Assembly: GCF_947179515.1 (NCBI RefSeq)
Contig: NC_067476.1
Location: 52,361,383 to 52,425,382 of the forward strand
Reading direction: 5' to 3'
Source: Apodemus sylvaticus
Taxonomy: Eukaryota > Chordata > Mammalia > Rodentia > Muridae
DNA length: 64,000 bases
Part shown: piece by piece, positions 1 to 10,894 of the stretch
How positions within the stretch are numbered: position 1 is the first letter of the stretch
How the letters are laid out: each line of letters starts with the position of its first letter
Translations under genes and position numbers: made by a program
The notes under the pieces: model-generated
The model's input: the letters and a program-made list of their open reading frames with translations, nothing else
Told to the model about the DNA's origin: nothing
Databases searched by the model: none

Positions 1-42
1 TAGAAGTGATGTAGACTTGATTTAAAGCTAGGAATGGAGACT

Positions 43-157
43 AAGGCCTATAATCCAAGAATTTAGGGGATAGATTAGGTAATTTAGTAATCTTGACTTT
101 AAAGTTAGCTTGGGCTATATAGCAAGGCCCTATCTAAAACAAACAAAAACAAAAAGT
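43..157 (+). mobile_element. Old B1-related SINE (diverged)
   Basis: The order of motifs follows a 7SL-derived B1-type SINE: a degenerate 'cctataatccaagaat' (the 'taatcccagcac' block), then 'gcttgggctatatagcaagg' and 'ccctatct', ending in an A-rich CAAA tail. Divergence is high, so it is an old copy (PB1, ID_B1 or similar). No target-site duplication is evident. Confidence 0.55.
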
Positions 158-456
158 AAAATTATTTTGTGCTGTGCATAGGATTTTGCAAATACTACAT
201 TTTATGCAAGAGATGAATTTCTGTGGATTTTAATGTTTGAGACAGGTCTTAGTGTGCAAGGAACAACTGTAATGTTGACCACTTGGAAGCCTTTGCAGGC
301 ATTCTGACAGTTTCCCCTTAAATTTCAGGTTGGCTTTCATTTGCTTCTCATCCTAACTGGTCTCTATGTAATTGGTTATGTGCCTTAGAGACAGCCCTTT
401 ATAAGGACTGGGAAGTTTTGTTACAGTTTTCACTAAAGAATTTTTTCAAATATTTT

Positions 457-507
457 GTGTGTGTGTGTGTGTGTAGTGTGTGTGAGTATGTGTGTATGTA
501 TGTATGT
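457..507. repeat. (GT)n microsatellite, interrupted
   Basis: GT dinucleotide run broken by AGTGTG and GTAT variants. It sits at the tail end of the adjacent antisense B3 SINE, where such runs often arise. Confidence 0.9.
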
Positions 508-658
508 TTTTGTTTCCCTATATATGAATCACCTATGTGTCTATGCTGACAGAGGTTAGAAGAGGGTATCAGATGTCCTGAAAATATAGTTGTGAGTCAC
601 TATGTGGGAACTGGGAACCCAACCATGTCTTCACCACTGAGCCATCTCTCCAGCCCCC
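508..658 (-). mobile_element. B3 SINE (antisense)
   Basis: Ends with 'gagccatctctccagccccc', the reverse complement of the tRNA-like B2/B3 head. Upstream are 'gaggttagaagagggtatcaga' -type and 'gttgtgagtcactatgtggg' -type blocks in B3 order. Moderately diverged. Confidence 0.85.
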
Positions 659-1351
659 AACAGCGTAGGTTTTGAAATCTTTCCATCTCTAGTGATGCAG
701 TCTTTTAGAGGCCATGGGCTTGCTAGCTGAGCAAAGTACCTCACAAGCTCAGAGTGTGTCCAGCCTCTCCCGCAGCCTCCCCCACACCTCCCTGGATGCC
801 TTCCCTGCTCCTGTGGTGCCTCCTCAACACCCTTGTCTTCTTCTGTCTCAAGAAGCCATCCAAATGCCATCTCCTCCGACACACTCCACAGGTCCCGTGG
901 ATAAGATTGGTGACATAGGGAGGCATAATGACATGGACTCCTGCATGGACTGCCTCTTGGAGGTTTATTTTTAAAATGAAATACAAGATGTGAGTGAAGC
1001 TTTCTCCTGTGGAGAAGGAAGCCACGTGATCAAAAAGCATCCTAAATAAGACAGGTTGCTATGGAAGCTCAGATGCGCTCAGGAGATGGGGATCAGGAAG
1101 GTCACTGCCTTCCATTGCTCAAATTCAAGGAAGATGAAGGTCCCTCAAATCTGGCAAGAAGCAGGCGAAAGGGTCCTGAGTCCAGGAAGCCTGAAACCCG
1201 AGGTCAAATGTGACCTCACAAAACTGACCTACAGAAGAAGGCACTACAACGTTGTCTAGACTCCCTGGAGTGCACCTGCCTGAACCCAGGGCTCACATTG
1301 TTACACAGATATTCTACAGCTGAGCCTTTCACTTGTGTTTTATGTTTTAAA
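659..1351. other. Unassigned stretch
   Basis: No repeat, exon or RNA gene recognised. Short open frames occur (for example 714-974 and 1056-1259) but have no domain, no supporting splice context and no codon-like periodicity that I can see. Confidence 0.5.
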
Positions 1352-1475
1352 ACTTTGAGACATCGTCTTTCTTGATCATTGTGACCTTGAATTTACACCG
1401 TAGCCCAGGCAGGCCTTGAACTTGTGATCTTTCTGCTTCTGCCTTCCAAGCAGTTGGGGTTCCAAGCCTGGCTGT
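1352..1475 (-). mobile_element. Old B1/B4-type SINE (antisense)
   Basis: 'tttgagacatcgtctttctt', 'gtagcccaggcaggccttga', 'gcttctgccttccaagcag' and 'ttggggttccaagcctggct' follow the antisense B1 order (right end to left end). Highly diverged, with no clear A tail or duplication. Confidence 0.6.
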
Positions 1476-2049
1476 GTCAAGTCTTTATACTTGGTGCCTG
1501 CTGCTCCATGCGGGTTTCTGCTGATACTGGCCAGGCAGGAGTTCATTATCCAAGTTCACAGAAGTTCCAACTCTCCACATCACTTTCCACCTTGTCTTCT
1601 CCTGAGCTTCTAAGGTAGAAAAAAGATGAGAAAGATTCTTCTGAGGAATCTTTCCTAGGAGTGATCAGCCTCTAGCCAGATTTGAATCAGGAATACTGTG
1701 GTTATTTGGATCTCATATTTGCACAGTGTGTCTCTGTGAATAACAATGAATTAGCAATAACAGATGGATTTGATCTGCTACCATCTGACTGTTGGAGATA
1801 TTCTTATTGTTTAGACATATCAATTCTTATTATCAACTTAGTTTGGAGAATAGGATTGAAGTGTTATGATTTCAGTTATAGGAACAGTCAAGATGAGATT
1901 CAAATGTTTACTTTCAGCCTACTGGAAATGCGAGCACTCACTTCATCTCTCAGCAGACAGGCCCTTTTAACAGTGGGATTTGTGACCTAGAGGGTGGGGC
2001 CGGGTTCAGGACCCAGATGTTTGACCTTTGACATTGCTCTATGTGTGCA

Positions 2050-2051
<2 letters not shown>
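1476..2051. other. Unassigned stretch
   Basis: No repeat recognised. A 102-codon open frame at 1682-1990 (+) has no domain or splice support and is probably chance. Confidence 0.45.

Positions 2052-2098
<47 letters not shown>
2052..2098. repeat. Poly(T)47 tract (A tail of minus-strand insert)
   Basis: Forty-seven consecutive T on the plus strand. The length suggests a young or recently expanded tail that should be length-polymorphic. Confidence 0.95.
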
Positions 2099-2103
<5 letters not shown>

Positions 2104-2328
2104 GAAAAGTCCTGGAGCCTTTATTCTAATCTGACAGGCATCTGTTGCTGCCCTCCTCAGATCAGGAACCATTTCCTGCAGAATCCAAAGGCTATAGCAT
2201 GGGTTAAGTAGCTGGAAAAATCACTGAAGTTTAGACAATCCATAGAGAACAGGTGGCACTGGAGAGCCAGCTGTCATTAGGCTCTTGAAGCTCTGACGTA
2301 GGCATCTCAAAACTGAAAAGAAAAAACC
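2052..2328 (-). pseudogene. Candidate processed retrocopy of an mRNA 3' end
   Basis: Read on the minus strand, a unique sequence contains an AATAAA signal (about 2117-2123) and runs roughly 20 nt further to 'ggacttttcagggt', then directly into an uninterrupted run of 47 A (T at 2052-2098). Signal plus long A tail is the signature of LINE-mediated retroposition of a polyadenylated RNA. I do not recognise the parent transcript. The 5' side is unclear because an MT2-like LTR starts at 2334; no target-site duplication was found. A pyrimidine-rich 'ttttttcttttcag' at the minus-strand 5' side resembles a 3' splice site, so a genuine last exon is an alternative, although a 47-base genomic A run favours retroposition. 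Confidence 0.5.
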
Positions 2329-2333
2329 ACAAG

Positions 2334-2803
2334 TGTATTTATTAGTCAGGGTTCTCTGGAGTCACAGAACATATGGATAGTCTCTATATAGTTAATTTGT
2401 CCATGTAGTAGCTTGTAGTCCAAGTCCCAACAATGGTCAGCAGCAGCTGTGGATGGAAGTCTAAGGATCTAGCAGTTGCTCAGTCCCAGGAAGCAAGCAG
2501 GCAAGGAGTGAGAGTAAGTCTTCCTTCTTCCAATGTCCTTATATAGGTCTCCAGCAGAGGGTGTGGCCCAGATTAAAGGCATGTGCCACTGCTCCTTTAA
2601 TCCCAGATGACCTTGAACTCAGAGATCTCCTTATTTTAATCTTCTGGAATTCATAGTCACTATGCTTCAAGATCTCCATGCCAAGATCCAGGTTAGAAAC
2701 TTGTATCTCAGCCTCCAGATTAGGATCATAGGTGAGCCTTCCAATACTAGATTGTAGTTCATTCCAGATATAGTCAAGTTGACAACCAGGAATAGCCACC
2801 ACA
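2334..2803 (-). mobile_element. Solo LTR, MT2-like (ERV-L/MERVL family)
   Basis: The minus strand begins TGTGGTGGCTATTCCTGG, contains 'gtcaacttgactatatctgg' and a TATA-like 'tatataagg' -type block, and ends near ...CTAATAAATACA. It is flanked by perfect 5-bp duplications ACAAG (2329-2333 and 2804-2808), the size used by ERV-L/MaLR elements. About 470 bp. No internal sequence is attached, so it is a solo LTR from LTR-LTR recombination. It shares its layout with the LTR at 49879-50376 but carries one copy of the block that is duplicated there. Confidence 0.85.
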
Positions 2804-2886
2804 ACAAGCAACACCCTTTTAAAAACAAGAAATAAAAACAACAACGATTAAAGCTGAAAGGAAAAAAATGACAGACAACAAGTAAA

Positions 2887-2946
2887 CCAGGACAGCTCAG
2901 GCTGGTCTGGAACTCAGTCTTCCTGCCTCAGACTCCCGAGTGCTGA
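2887..2946 (-). mobile_element. B1 SINE fragment (antisense)
   Basis: 'caggctggtctggaactcag' followed by 'cctgcctcagactcccgagt' and 'gctg' matches the middle of an antisense B1. Truncated at both ends. Confidence 0.6.
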
Positions 2947-2971
2947 ACCCAAATCCTAGCATCCCAGGAAG

Positions 2972-3242
2972 AAGGTGAGTGTGGCTCCAAATGTGTCTAT
3001 AGCCCCAGCACTGTGGGTGACAGAGGCAGGAGGATTTCTTGTTCTTTCTGTCTGCTAGCCTAGCTCCAGGTCCAGGAAAAGATTCCAACTCAAAATGTTA
3101 AGTCAGAGAGTGACTGTGGAACACACCCAGCATTGACCTTTGGCCTTAGCATATAGTTGCATGTACCTGTGTATACATGCTCACTTAGAACACAAAAACA
3201 CAAACATACAGACATATGTATGAAAAAAAGAATTAAAAAAAA
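2972..3242 (+). mobile_element. B4-type SINE
   Basis: 'gagtgtggctccaaatgtgt', 'ccccagcactgtgggtgaca', 'gaggcaggaggatttcttgt' and 'gcctagctccaggtcc' in B4/RSINE order, ending in an ACAC/A-rich tail. Confidence 0.65.
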
Positions 3243-3286
3243 ATAGCTACAACTTCCACATCATTCAATGCAAGAACTTTTGATTA

Positions 3287-3290
<4 letters not shown>

Positions 3291-3337
<47 letters not shown>

Positions 3338-3353
3338 ATGTGTATGTAGGTGT
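3291..3353. repeat. (CT)n(GT)n compound microsatellite
   Basis: About 30 bases of CT repeats pass directly into GT repeats with GTAT variants. Confidence 0.95.
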
Positions 3354-3964
3354 GCACATGTGCACATATACATTCACAGACCAGAGATCTATGTTGGTAT
3401 CTCTTCAATTGTTCTTCATCATGGGTAGCACACTGGCATCATGCTAATCAAGCACCTCGAGAAACCCTTTCTGCATTAATTTTTTTTTGTGATATTATGC
3501 CTGCAAATAATGTGTCCAGAGTGTCTGTATTTCCAGCATTGATGTATATGTGCCAGTCAGAGGCAGGCAGCCCTTATGTTGTAGAAGTCCTTACAGCCAT
3601 GGCCCGCTGGAGAATAAATATTTATGGTGACTGTGTAGCTGTCACGACTTGAGTTAATAAAATTGAATGAGGGTTTTCAAGTCTGGTGTGCTCTCCTTGC
3701 CTGATTTCATTGTGCTCACTAGGGGTCCCATGCTGTAAATCAGGCTGGAAAAAAATGCCCACAGAAGGAAAAGAGAGTGGGGTGATAGTGGGAAGGGCAG
3801 CTTTTGTTTATCAGAATGGGTCTTCATTGGGTGGCTGTTTTATTCTACAATTCCCTAGATCTTACTGTTACATTTCTATTTTTAAGAAGCAGATCTAAAA
3901 CAGATTTGAATTTAGGAATGCTTATTAAGGAAAGGAATAAGGCAGGTGGGTATAAAAAGGATAC
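3354..3964. other. Unassigned stretch
   Basis: No repeat or gene recognised. The 100-codon open frame at 3350-3652 starts inside the GT repeat and is not a credible gene. Confidence 0.45.
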
Positions 3965-3990
3965 TGTGTGTGTGTGTGTGTGTGTGTGTT
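3965..3990. repeat. (GT)13 microsatellite
   Basis: Uninterrupted GT dinucleotides. Confidence 0.95.
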
Positions 3991-5599
3991 TATGTGAGTG
4001 TACACACAAAGGTAGAATGTATAAACACAGTATTCACATGGACAAGGCCAGTTGCATAATACATTGTACCTCACACAAAATAAATATATGGGGGTTCTTT
4101 GTTCTCCCTAGAGTAAAGAAAAATGTCATTAATGGTACCAAGATAAGTTTTTCCTTTTACCTTGCATTCTGTACCTCAACCCGTCATTTTGTTCTTATCT
4201 GCTGTTTCATTTTAGACTAAGTGATGAAAGGTTAAAAATAAGAGAGAGAAATTATTAGCATAAATTTACCATCTCTCTCATTCTGTGATGCAGTGCCAGT
4301 TTAAAATGCAAATGGAAGAACATTGGACTTGTCTGCAGAACCCCTGAGATTATCATTTATATTTCTTACCTTGCGCACACCTATGCATTTCATTCTTATC
4401 AGGATAGTGGGACCCGCACATCCGATGGATCCAAGCTGTTTGTATTGTGTCTCAAGGTGTGTGTATTCCGCTAATACTTTATCCTGCTTTCTGACGAGTA
4501 AGGAAGGACTGGAAGAAAAAAGGATTCTTGGTTGTTCATCTCTCCTTGTCTTTACATCATCCTCTTAAGTATAAATAGTTGCTAACAGATGGATGGTCCT
4601 AACAACACGGCACAGTCCCTTTGGCAACATCATTGCTGTCCTTCTGCGTTCAAAGCCAGGCCAGGACAGAGTAGAAAATGGAGCCTTTGGGGGTGGGCAG
4701 GGCCTGGATTTGCTCCTCAAAGTGGCCGCACCCTTACCTTGTTCCTGCTCTGAGCCGTGAGTTCACCAGCATTCTGGTTTCCTGGGACACTGTGGACTCT
4801 CCGTGGAAGGGGATGCTGTTAGTGAAGGATCGACTCATATTTGTACTTCCTTGCCCACTTTTCCATGGTGTCACTGAACTTATTTATATAAATTCAAAAT
4901 GGGGATTATGAAGGATTTCATGATGGGGACATCAGAGCTTCAGTCCAGGTGCCCGGGGTTCTCCTGAGGTGACACCCTTACAGCCCCTCGGGTTTCATAC
5001 TCGCCATCAGCCCTGAGTGTGGAAATGCTTGAAATGAAAAGCAGATTTCTGGCTTCTCTTTCCTTATTTGTGTTCCCAGTTCCTCTCTCCAGAGGACAGT
5101 GCTGTACTAGCCTTCATATGAACACCTCAGCTACTCAGAAGGTGAATACAGGGGTAGAGATATAAACACAGAGAGATCCACAGTGGGATAAGTGTGGCCG
5201 AAAATTCTTTACAGCTTTTCCAAGTGAGAGGAAGCACACACTATTTTCCAACTCTCCAATCCAGATTGCTCCTAAGACATATTCTTACCAGGGAAAAAAT
5301 TTGTGGAAATGATTTTTCCTTCATTCATGGCCTCCAGGAATGGGGTCTTCCTGTACGTGCGTTTTCACACCTAGACAACGGACAATATGCTGCTTAGTAG
5401 ACATTGCAGCCATAACAAGACCCCCGTGAAGTAGATACCTTGAGGCCTAATCAATGATCCAGCTTGATGCGTACTGAAGGGAAGTATTACCAATACACAA
5501 ATTTCCTAGGAAGCCCATGAAGTTGTAAAACATAATCATTATTTTTGGGTGACTTGCCACAATCAATATACCTATGTTAAAAGACATTGAACTGGATAC
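3991..5599. other. Unassigned, repeat-poor stretch
   Basis: About 1.6 kb with no SINE, LTR or recognisable exon. Short open frames (4323-4568, 4678-4911, 5194-5397) show nothing gene-like. Confidence 0.45.
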
Positions 5600-5995
5600 T
5601 CTTGCAAGTGGGATTATATTATTCATGTTGTCTGTGTCTGGATTTTATTTATGTAATACTTACCAGTACAAACCTTTTCTGTAAATCCATGTAAATTAGC
5701 CATGTTTGCTATTTTTCTATTGAATAGTCTATCTACTATCATTTATCTGACCTGTTCTCTTATTGATAGCCACATTGGCTTTCTTTCTTATAACCTCTGC
5801 TCTGAATGACATTCTCCAACATTTTTTCTCAATGTACATTTGATGAGTAAGTTCATATTTGTGCAATCTATTATATAAAAATTAAAATTTGATATATATT
5901 TTATAATAATTATAAATATAAACTGTTTTCTACAAAGTATTCACCAATTCACAGTCCTTCCAACAGTCTGTGAACCACCTTGTTTTGCTTTGTCC
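5600..5995 (-). mobile_element. Ancient L1 fragment (antisense), tentative
   Basis: The sense-strand wording resembles reverse-complemented old L1 3' sequence: a 'gatagccacattggct' block, a run of T-rich words, then 'cacagtccttccaacagtct', like the 'acattcccaccaacagtgt' block of antisense L1M. Heavily diverged and AT-rich. Confidence 0.4.
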
Positions 5996-7271
5996 AGTCA
6001 GCATGAGTAATTTAAAACACTGAAAAACATTTAAAAAAAAAAAACCCCAAAACTCTGGAAAACTATTCTAGGGAAAAGGGTTTCTAATTGCTATATTGCT
6101 TTGGGTTCCCTGAGCCTCCAATCTTGGCTAAGTTCTTAATAAAATTTAATTCCTAATTAGTTTAAGAAGATAAACATAAAAAAATCATTTCTTCAGTGGT
6201 TATTATTTAGTTTTCATCTGTGAATGACAAACTTACATCCTTTGTTGGGTGGTCTAATGGATTATAGCTACAGTTTATAAACTCATGGGTACCCTTTGAA
6301 ATTCTAGAAAACAGGTCCCCTTTGCTATAAGCATTAAAATATCTCTCCCAAGTTATTATTAACACTATATTTCATGGTTGGCTGGAGAAACATTACCTGG
6401 CTTGCTTTATGACATTGTTTAAAACATTTCATTCATTAATTTCTCCGTCTAATCTCTGTCTTATGAACTATATCCCAGTCAGACCTCCCGAAGGGCACAT
6501 TGCAAAACTTTTAAAAAGTCATTTTGTTATCTACCACTTCTCTCAGAAATTAATTTATCCATTTAATGTTATTTTTATCCTTTTGCTATTGAGGAGTTGC
6601 TACTTCAGGAAGCTGATCCCAGATTAGTTAGTAGCTGGATCTCAGTTTGTTGGCTGCAAAATGCAGTTCCCAGCAATCATTCAGCCTTATCTATTTGGGA
6701 GAAGCCAAAGAGAAAAACAATAACACTTTAGAATGATATCATGTGCTGCTTTTCTTGGCTAGATCGATGGTTTAACAGCATAGGACATGGTCTCTCATTC
6801 TCTACTGACCAGGTAGGCGCTCACGAACTGTCTTACATGGTTGAAACTGAGGAGCTCCAGACACAGAGACCAGACACGTTCATGTCTGGATCTGACCATT
6901 GCCGGGCATGCCATGTATCATCTAGAAAGATAGGATCTAGTCATGTGTGGAAAATAGCAGAGGCAATCAGAAACCCCTCAGGCTAGGTACAGTGCAAGGA
7001 GGAGCTATCACATATGGAGGTAAAGGATGCAATCCCTTCTTAGTTAAAAACTTGGTTTGGAGTCTACTTGTGGCCATGGTGGTACAGGGAGCTGGCAAAC
7101 AGCAGAACAGCTAGTGAACCCTTCCAGGAACATTCTGGAAGGTCTGTAACACAAAACATGCTCTAGTAGCTGAGTATGCTTGTTGCTGAAATAAAAGAAT
7201 AGAAAAAGAGAGAGAGGCCAGGGCAAAACACCCTTTTGGTTGCTTTATAAGGTATTGTTATTGCTATTTTT
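5996..7271. other. Unassigned stretch
   Basis: No rodent repeat recognised. Open frames at 6409-6627 and 6741-6986 have no domain. Confidence 0.45.
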
Positions 7272-7497
7272 TTAGAAGATTATATTTTTATTTTATGTAT
7301 ATAAATGTTTTACCTACACCTATGTATGATGTATGTGCATCACATATGTGCCTGGTGTCCTCAAGGGTCAGAAAAGCCAGATCCCCTGAATCCTGAGTGA
7401 TAGGTGGTTGTAAGCCGAGATGTGAGGGCTGAGGACCAAATCTGGAGCTTCTGCAAGAGCACCAGGGGCTCTTAACTGCTGACCCACCTTTCTAGCC
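7272..7497 (-). mobile_element. B3 SINE (antisense), diverged
   Basis: 'ttatgtatataaatgtttta', 'catatgtgcctggtgtcctc', 'cagatcccctgaatcctgag' and 'ggggctcttaactgctgac', ending 'cacctttctagcc', reproduce an antisense B3 from tail to tRNA-like head. Confidence 0.75.
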
Positions 7498-8407
7498 TCA
7501 GAAGGTTGGTTTTTAGTAATAGGAAGTCATCTTCCTTTAAACATTAAACCACTTCTGGAAGACATAGTTAGAAATTGCTTTCTGGTTTATTCCTCTAAAT
7601 ATCCTTAGGTAAAATATGAATTCCCAAAACAGACTACCTGTGGCACCGTTACAAACTTGTGTTTGTTCTGTGCCTCAGACACCCAGCGCCCTCCGACACA
7701 GCGGTGCTGGTACTTGATCTCAGGGGAAATGGCACCAGCCTGGAACAGACATCTAGCTTTTTCTTTTCTCTTTCTCTTGGGTGTGGTCTTCTCCTCCCTT
7801 TGTCTCTTGGTCCCTCCCTAGTGTTTCTCTATTAGAGGCTGGAGAGAGCTACAGGGCTCAGCTTTCTGGCATGCTACGTCAATAAACACTAAGGACATGA
7901 GCTGTGTCTGGTCAGAGCAGTGACATCTTCCAGGTGTGATGTGCAAGGCAAATGCCCTCTTATCTTGGTATCTCAAAGATGTATTTGCAGTTCTTAACTC
8001 TGTTTATATCAAGTAGATACCTGTAAGTGGATGTTGAGTGAGTAGTGGCCTGGTGAAGTGCTGTAAATCTTTATGAGACACTATTTCCAAATTGTCCACT
8101 GCTCTATACCCACGTCCCATAATATGTGAGTTTTTTCGTGAATAGAGAGTGAGTTTCTAGGAAAAAGCTAGTAGATGACCTCACTGGTAGATGACTTGGG
8201 CCACACAGTGACTGAACCTTCTTCCTGCCTCTGTGATAGTAACCCTGAAGTAGGCAGCTGTTTCTTTAACTTAAAATAAGAAAACAAAACCCTATGGCTT
8301 ATAGGGTCATGGAGTGTCTTGAGTATCTAGCCCATGGATTCTCAGTAAGGGAAAGAATTTTGTAAGTGAAAACAGTTTTGGCTATACACAAGTTAACAGT
8401 GTTATTA
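7498..8407. other. Unassigned stretch
   Basis: Nothing recognised on either strand. Confidence 0.45.
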
Positions 8408-8543
8408 TTTTGGGGATAGAGTCTCTTGTTGCATATGATGACCTTACACTTGGTTATGTCGTGAGGCTAGCTTTGAACTCATGATCTTACTGCGCTCCCA
8501 CTTCCCAAGTGCTCACATTTCAGGCTTCTGTCACTCTGCTTGC
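8408..8543 (-). mobile_element. Old B1-related SINE (antisense)
   Basis: 'ggggatagagtctcttgttg', 'gaggctagctttgaactcat', 'cccacttcccaagtgctcac' and 'caggcttctgtcactctg' follow antisense B1 order with many substitutions. Confidence 0.6.
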
Positions 8544-8644
8544 TCATAAGCTGAAATTAGTTTGGATGTTTTCCAAATATAAATCATGAGAATTGATGCT
8601 TAATATATGTGATAAGAAAATCTTCTATCTTCATGATACATCAA

Positions 8645-8676
<32 letters not shown>

Positions 8677-8681
8677 ACACA
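8645..8681. repeat. (CA)n microsatellite
   Basis: CA dinucleotides with a single ATA interruption. Confidence 0.95.
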
Positions 8682-9460
8682 ATTACAAATTACTGAAACA
8701 CACCATTTTCAAATTAAAAAAAAAAATCTGTTAATCATTTCTACTCCCGGTTCAGAAGTCAGATCCCTAGTGCCAGCCAGAGTGAGGTTGTGAGGGAGCA
8801 GAGGTTAGTCAGTATCTCACTTCTCCAAGGCTCTCAGCTGGAATGTGAGTCTGAGGCTACAAACGGGGAGATTGAGCATGACTCTCCAAACTCCTGACCC
8901 CTCCCCACATCTGAGCAACCTTCCAGATCTGCAAAGTGTAGCCAAGGTAACTCCTCACCATTTGAATTGCAAATTTATTTTCATTCCATAAAAGATGTCA
9001 CATCTTGATAGAGATTCAGGCTTCTTTCTGAAAATGCTAATTTATTAAAAATGGCAGTCTTGGCAAGGAAGATCTTCACAGTCACTTTCTTTTGAGTGCC
9101 AAAACTGTTCTCATGTATGGGTATGCGTGCCTGCTCTGATACGTACAAGACACGCCCACACTGCCTACATTCATCTATCCAGTCCACAGTGTCACTTCCG
9201 AAGGAAAAGCTGAGACAAGCTGAGAGGGCGCGGTCGGGTGCGGTCGGGTTACGTCTGGGCTCTGAGACCACCAGGTGTCAGAACAAGGCTCCTGGATGCC
9301 TTCCTTTCTCATGCCATGATTAAATGAGCTCTGCTTGGGTGTTCCCTGACAGATGGGAATAATAACAACACGACTTGGGTAGGAAGAGCATTGTCCCGAG
9401 GCTGGCATCCTTTTGACTTCCTGCTTCAAATGGAGCACTTCCTGCTTTCCAGCAGAGGGG
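8682..9460. other. Unassigned stretch with local CpG-rich direct repeat
   Basis: No repeat family recognised. At about 9229-9248 a 'gcggtcgggt' decamer is directly repeated, giving a small CpG cluster unlike the surroundings. Confidence 0.45.
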
Positions 9461-9511
9461 TGTGTCACGTGAAAAGACTGTAGGACTGAAAAGACTGTAG
9501 GACGTGACACA
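9461..9511. repeat. Inverted repeat enclosing a 17-bp tandem duplication
   Basis: TGTGTCACGT (9461-9470) and its exact complement ACGTGACACA (9502-9511) flank two tandem copies of GAAAAGACTGTAGGACT (9471-9487, 9488-9504, one mismatch, overlapping the right arm). The left arm creates a palindromic TCACGTGA E-box. Confidence 0.9.
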
Positions 9512-10081
9512 GGGGGCCTGGCAGCCTGTAATTATTTAAATGATATAGGCGATAAATTTGGTTTGGGCACGCCTCCCATCCAGGTAAAGCTAGAATACAC
9601 TGGCAGGACCAGAAACAGCTGGTGGCCAGCATCTCGTCCCTTTGTCATCTCCCCTTTGTCATCTCGTACTTTAACACCTCAGAGAGACATCACAGTGTGG
9701 TCACCTTCAGGAGGACTCTCATCACACAGCTGGGTAGCCTGCGCCTATTTCTGTTCCTTGTGCGTTTTGGCAAGTGGAAAGCCCTTTTAGAGTTTATTCT
9801 GACTGAGAGATTGATGAGTATTTTGCATACACTGAGAGACACCTATGTGTGATGTAATGGCACATCAAAGTATGTGGCCAATGGTACAGTCATTCCAGAA
9901 AATTGCCCGGGTGTATAAGGAAGAAGGCTCATATTGAATATGTCCTTACAGAACACCAGCATTAGCATTTATATGTGCCAAGTGCCATTTTGGGGTGTGT
10001 GTGTGTATGTGTGTGTGCGCGAGAGCATGCAGTTTTGTTGATTTCCTAATAACAACCTTGTCAAGTAATAATAACTATAAA
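9512..10081. other. Unassigned stretch
   Basis: Nothing recognised except a short GT-rich run at about 9994-10020. Confidence 0.45.
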
Positions 10082-10210
10082 AATAGCTGTATGTATCATG
10101 CTTGCTATGGGCTTGTCATTCTGCTAAGTAGGGATCTTATATATATTGTCTCATTTAATCCTCCTAGACAGTAAAGGTTATAATCCTATTTTATAAGTAA
10201 GAAAATGAAG
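10082..10210 (-). mobile_element. MIR SINE (antisense)
   Basis: 'gtctcatttaatcctcctag', then 'taatcctattttataagtaa' and 'gaaaatgaag', is the reverse-complemented MIR core and tail. An ancient mammalian repeat that predates rodents. Confidence 0.7.
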
Positions 10211-10216
10211 ATGTGG

Positions 10217-10425
10217 GACAGGAGAGATGGCTTAGCTGTTTAGAGGATCCAGGCTCAGTTCCTATCACCCTCAAGCAACTCACAGCTGTCTGTTAACCCC
10301 AGTTCCTGGGAATCTGATGCTATCTGCTGACCTCTATTGGCACCAGGTATGCATGCAGTGAGTCAGTGTATATGCAGGCAAAACACTCGGTAAACATAAA
10401 ATAGAAATTAACAACCTTAATAAAG
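10217..10425 (+). mobile_element. B3 SINE
   Basis: Begins 'ggacaggagagatggcttag', contains 'aaccccagttcctgggaatc' and 'gcatgcagtgagtcagtgta', and ends 'aggcaaaacactcggtaaac' 'ataaaatag', in full B3 order. Confidence 0.85.
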
Positions 10426-10751
10426 AAAGAAGGAAGAGAAAGGTGCTAACTGAAGAGGCCGCCCTGTGCCGTGAGGACCCGGCTTCCCACCACCTCTGTC
10501 TACTTCAGACTCACGGTCATCACATTTCTTCCCTGGGTCTAGGCTCAAGTGATATCAGCAGTAAGCTGGGCAACCTGCCAGTCAACATGTAAGCACATCG
10601 AAAGACCACTTTCAGACCTTTTGGATAGAGTATATAGGAACAGAATACTTAAACTCACAAAGAGGACACTGGTCCACATAGAGTATAGTGGCCTGTTCAC
10701 ACCAATATTAGGAAACAATTAGAATTTTAAGCGATTGGTTTAGTTTATGTG

Positions 10752-10754
<3 letters not shown>
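10426..10754. other. Unassigned stretch
   Basis: Nothing recognised beyond a short purine-rich end of the preceding SINE. Confidence 0.45.
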
Positions 10755-10796
<42 letters not shown>

Positions 10797-10858
10797 GACA
10801 CAGAGAGAGACAGAGACAGAGAGAGACAGAGAGACAGAGAGAGAGACAGAGACAGTGT

Positions 10859-10892
<34 letters not shown>
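10755..10892. repeat. (GA)n(GACAGA)n(GT)n compound microsatellite
   Basis: About 40 bases of GA, then GACAGA/GAGACA permutations, then about 35 bases of GT. It produces spurious Arg-Glu-rich and Ser-Leu-rich open frames on the two strands. Confidence 0.97.

Positions 10893-10894
<2 letters not shown>

Noticed and set aside
2539..2844. 101-codon frame on the minus strand, with a similar one at 50238-50435.
   Set aside because: Both are translations of MT2-like LTR sequence; the resemblance between them is due to the repeat.
3804..4220. 138-codon forward frame.
   Set aside because: It contains the GT microsatellite as a Cys-Val run; no domain or splice support.
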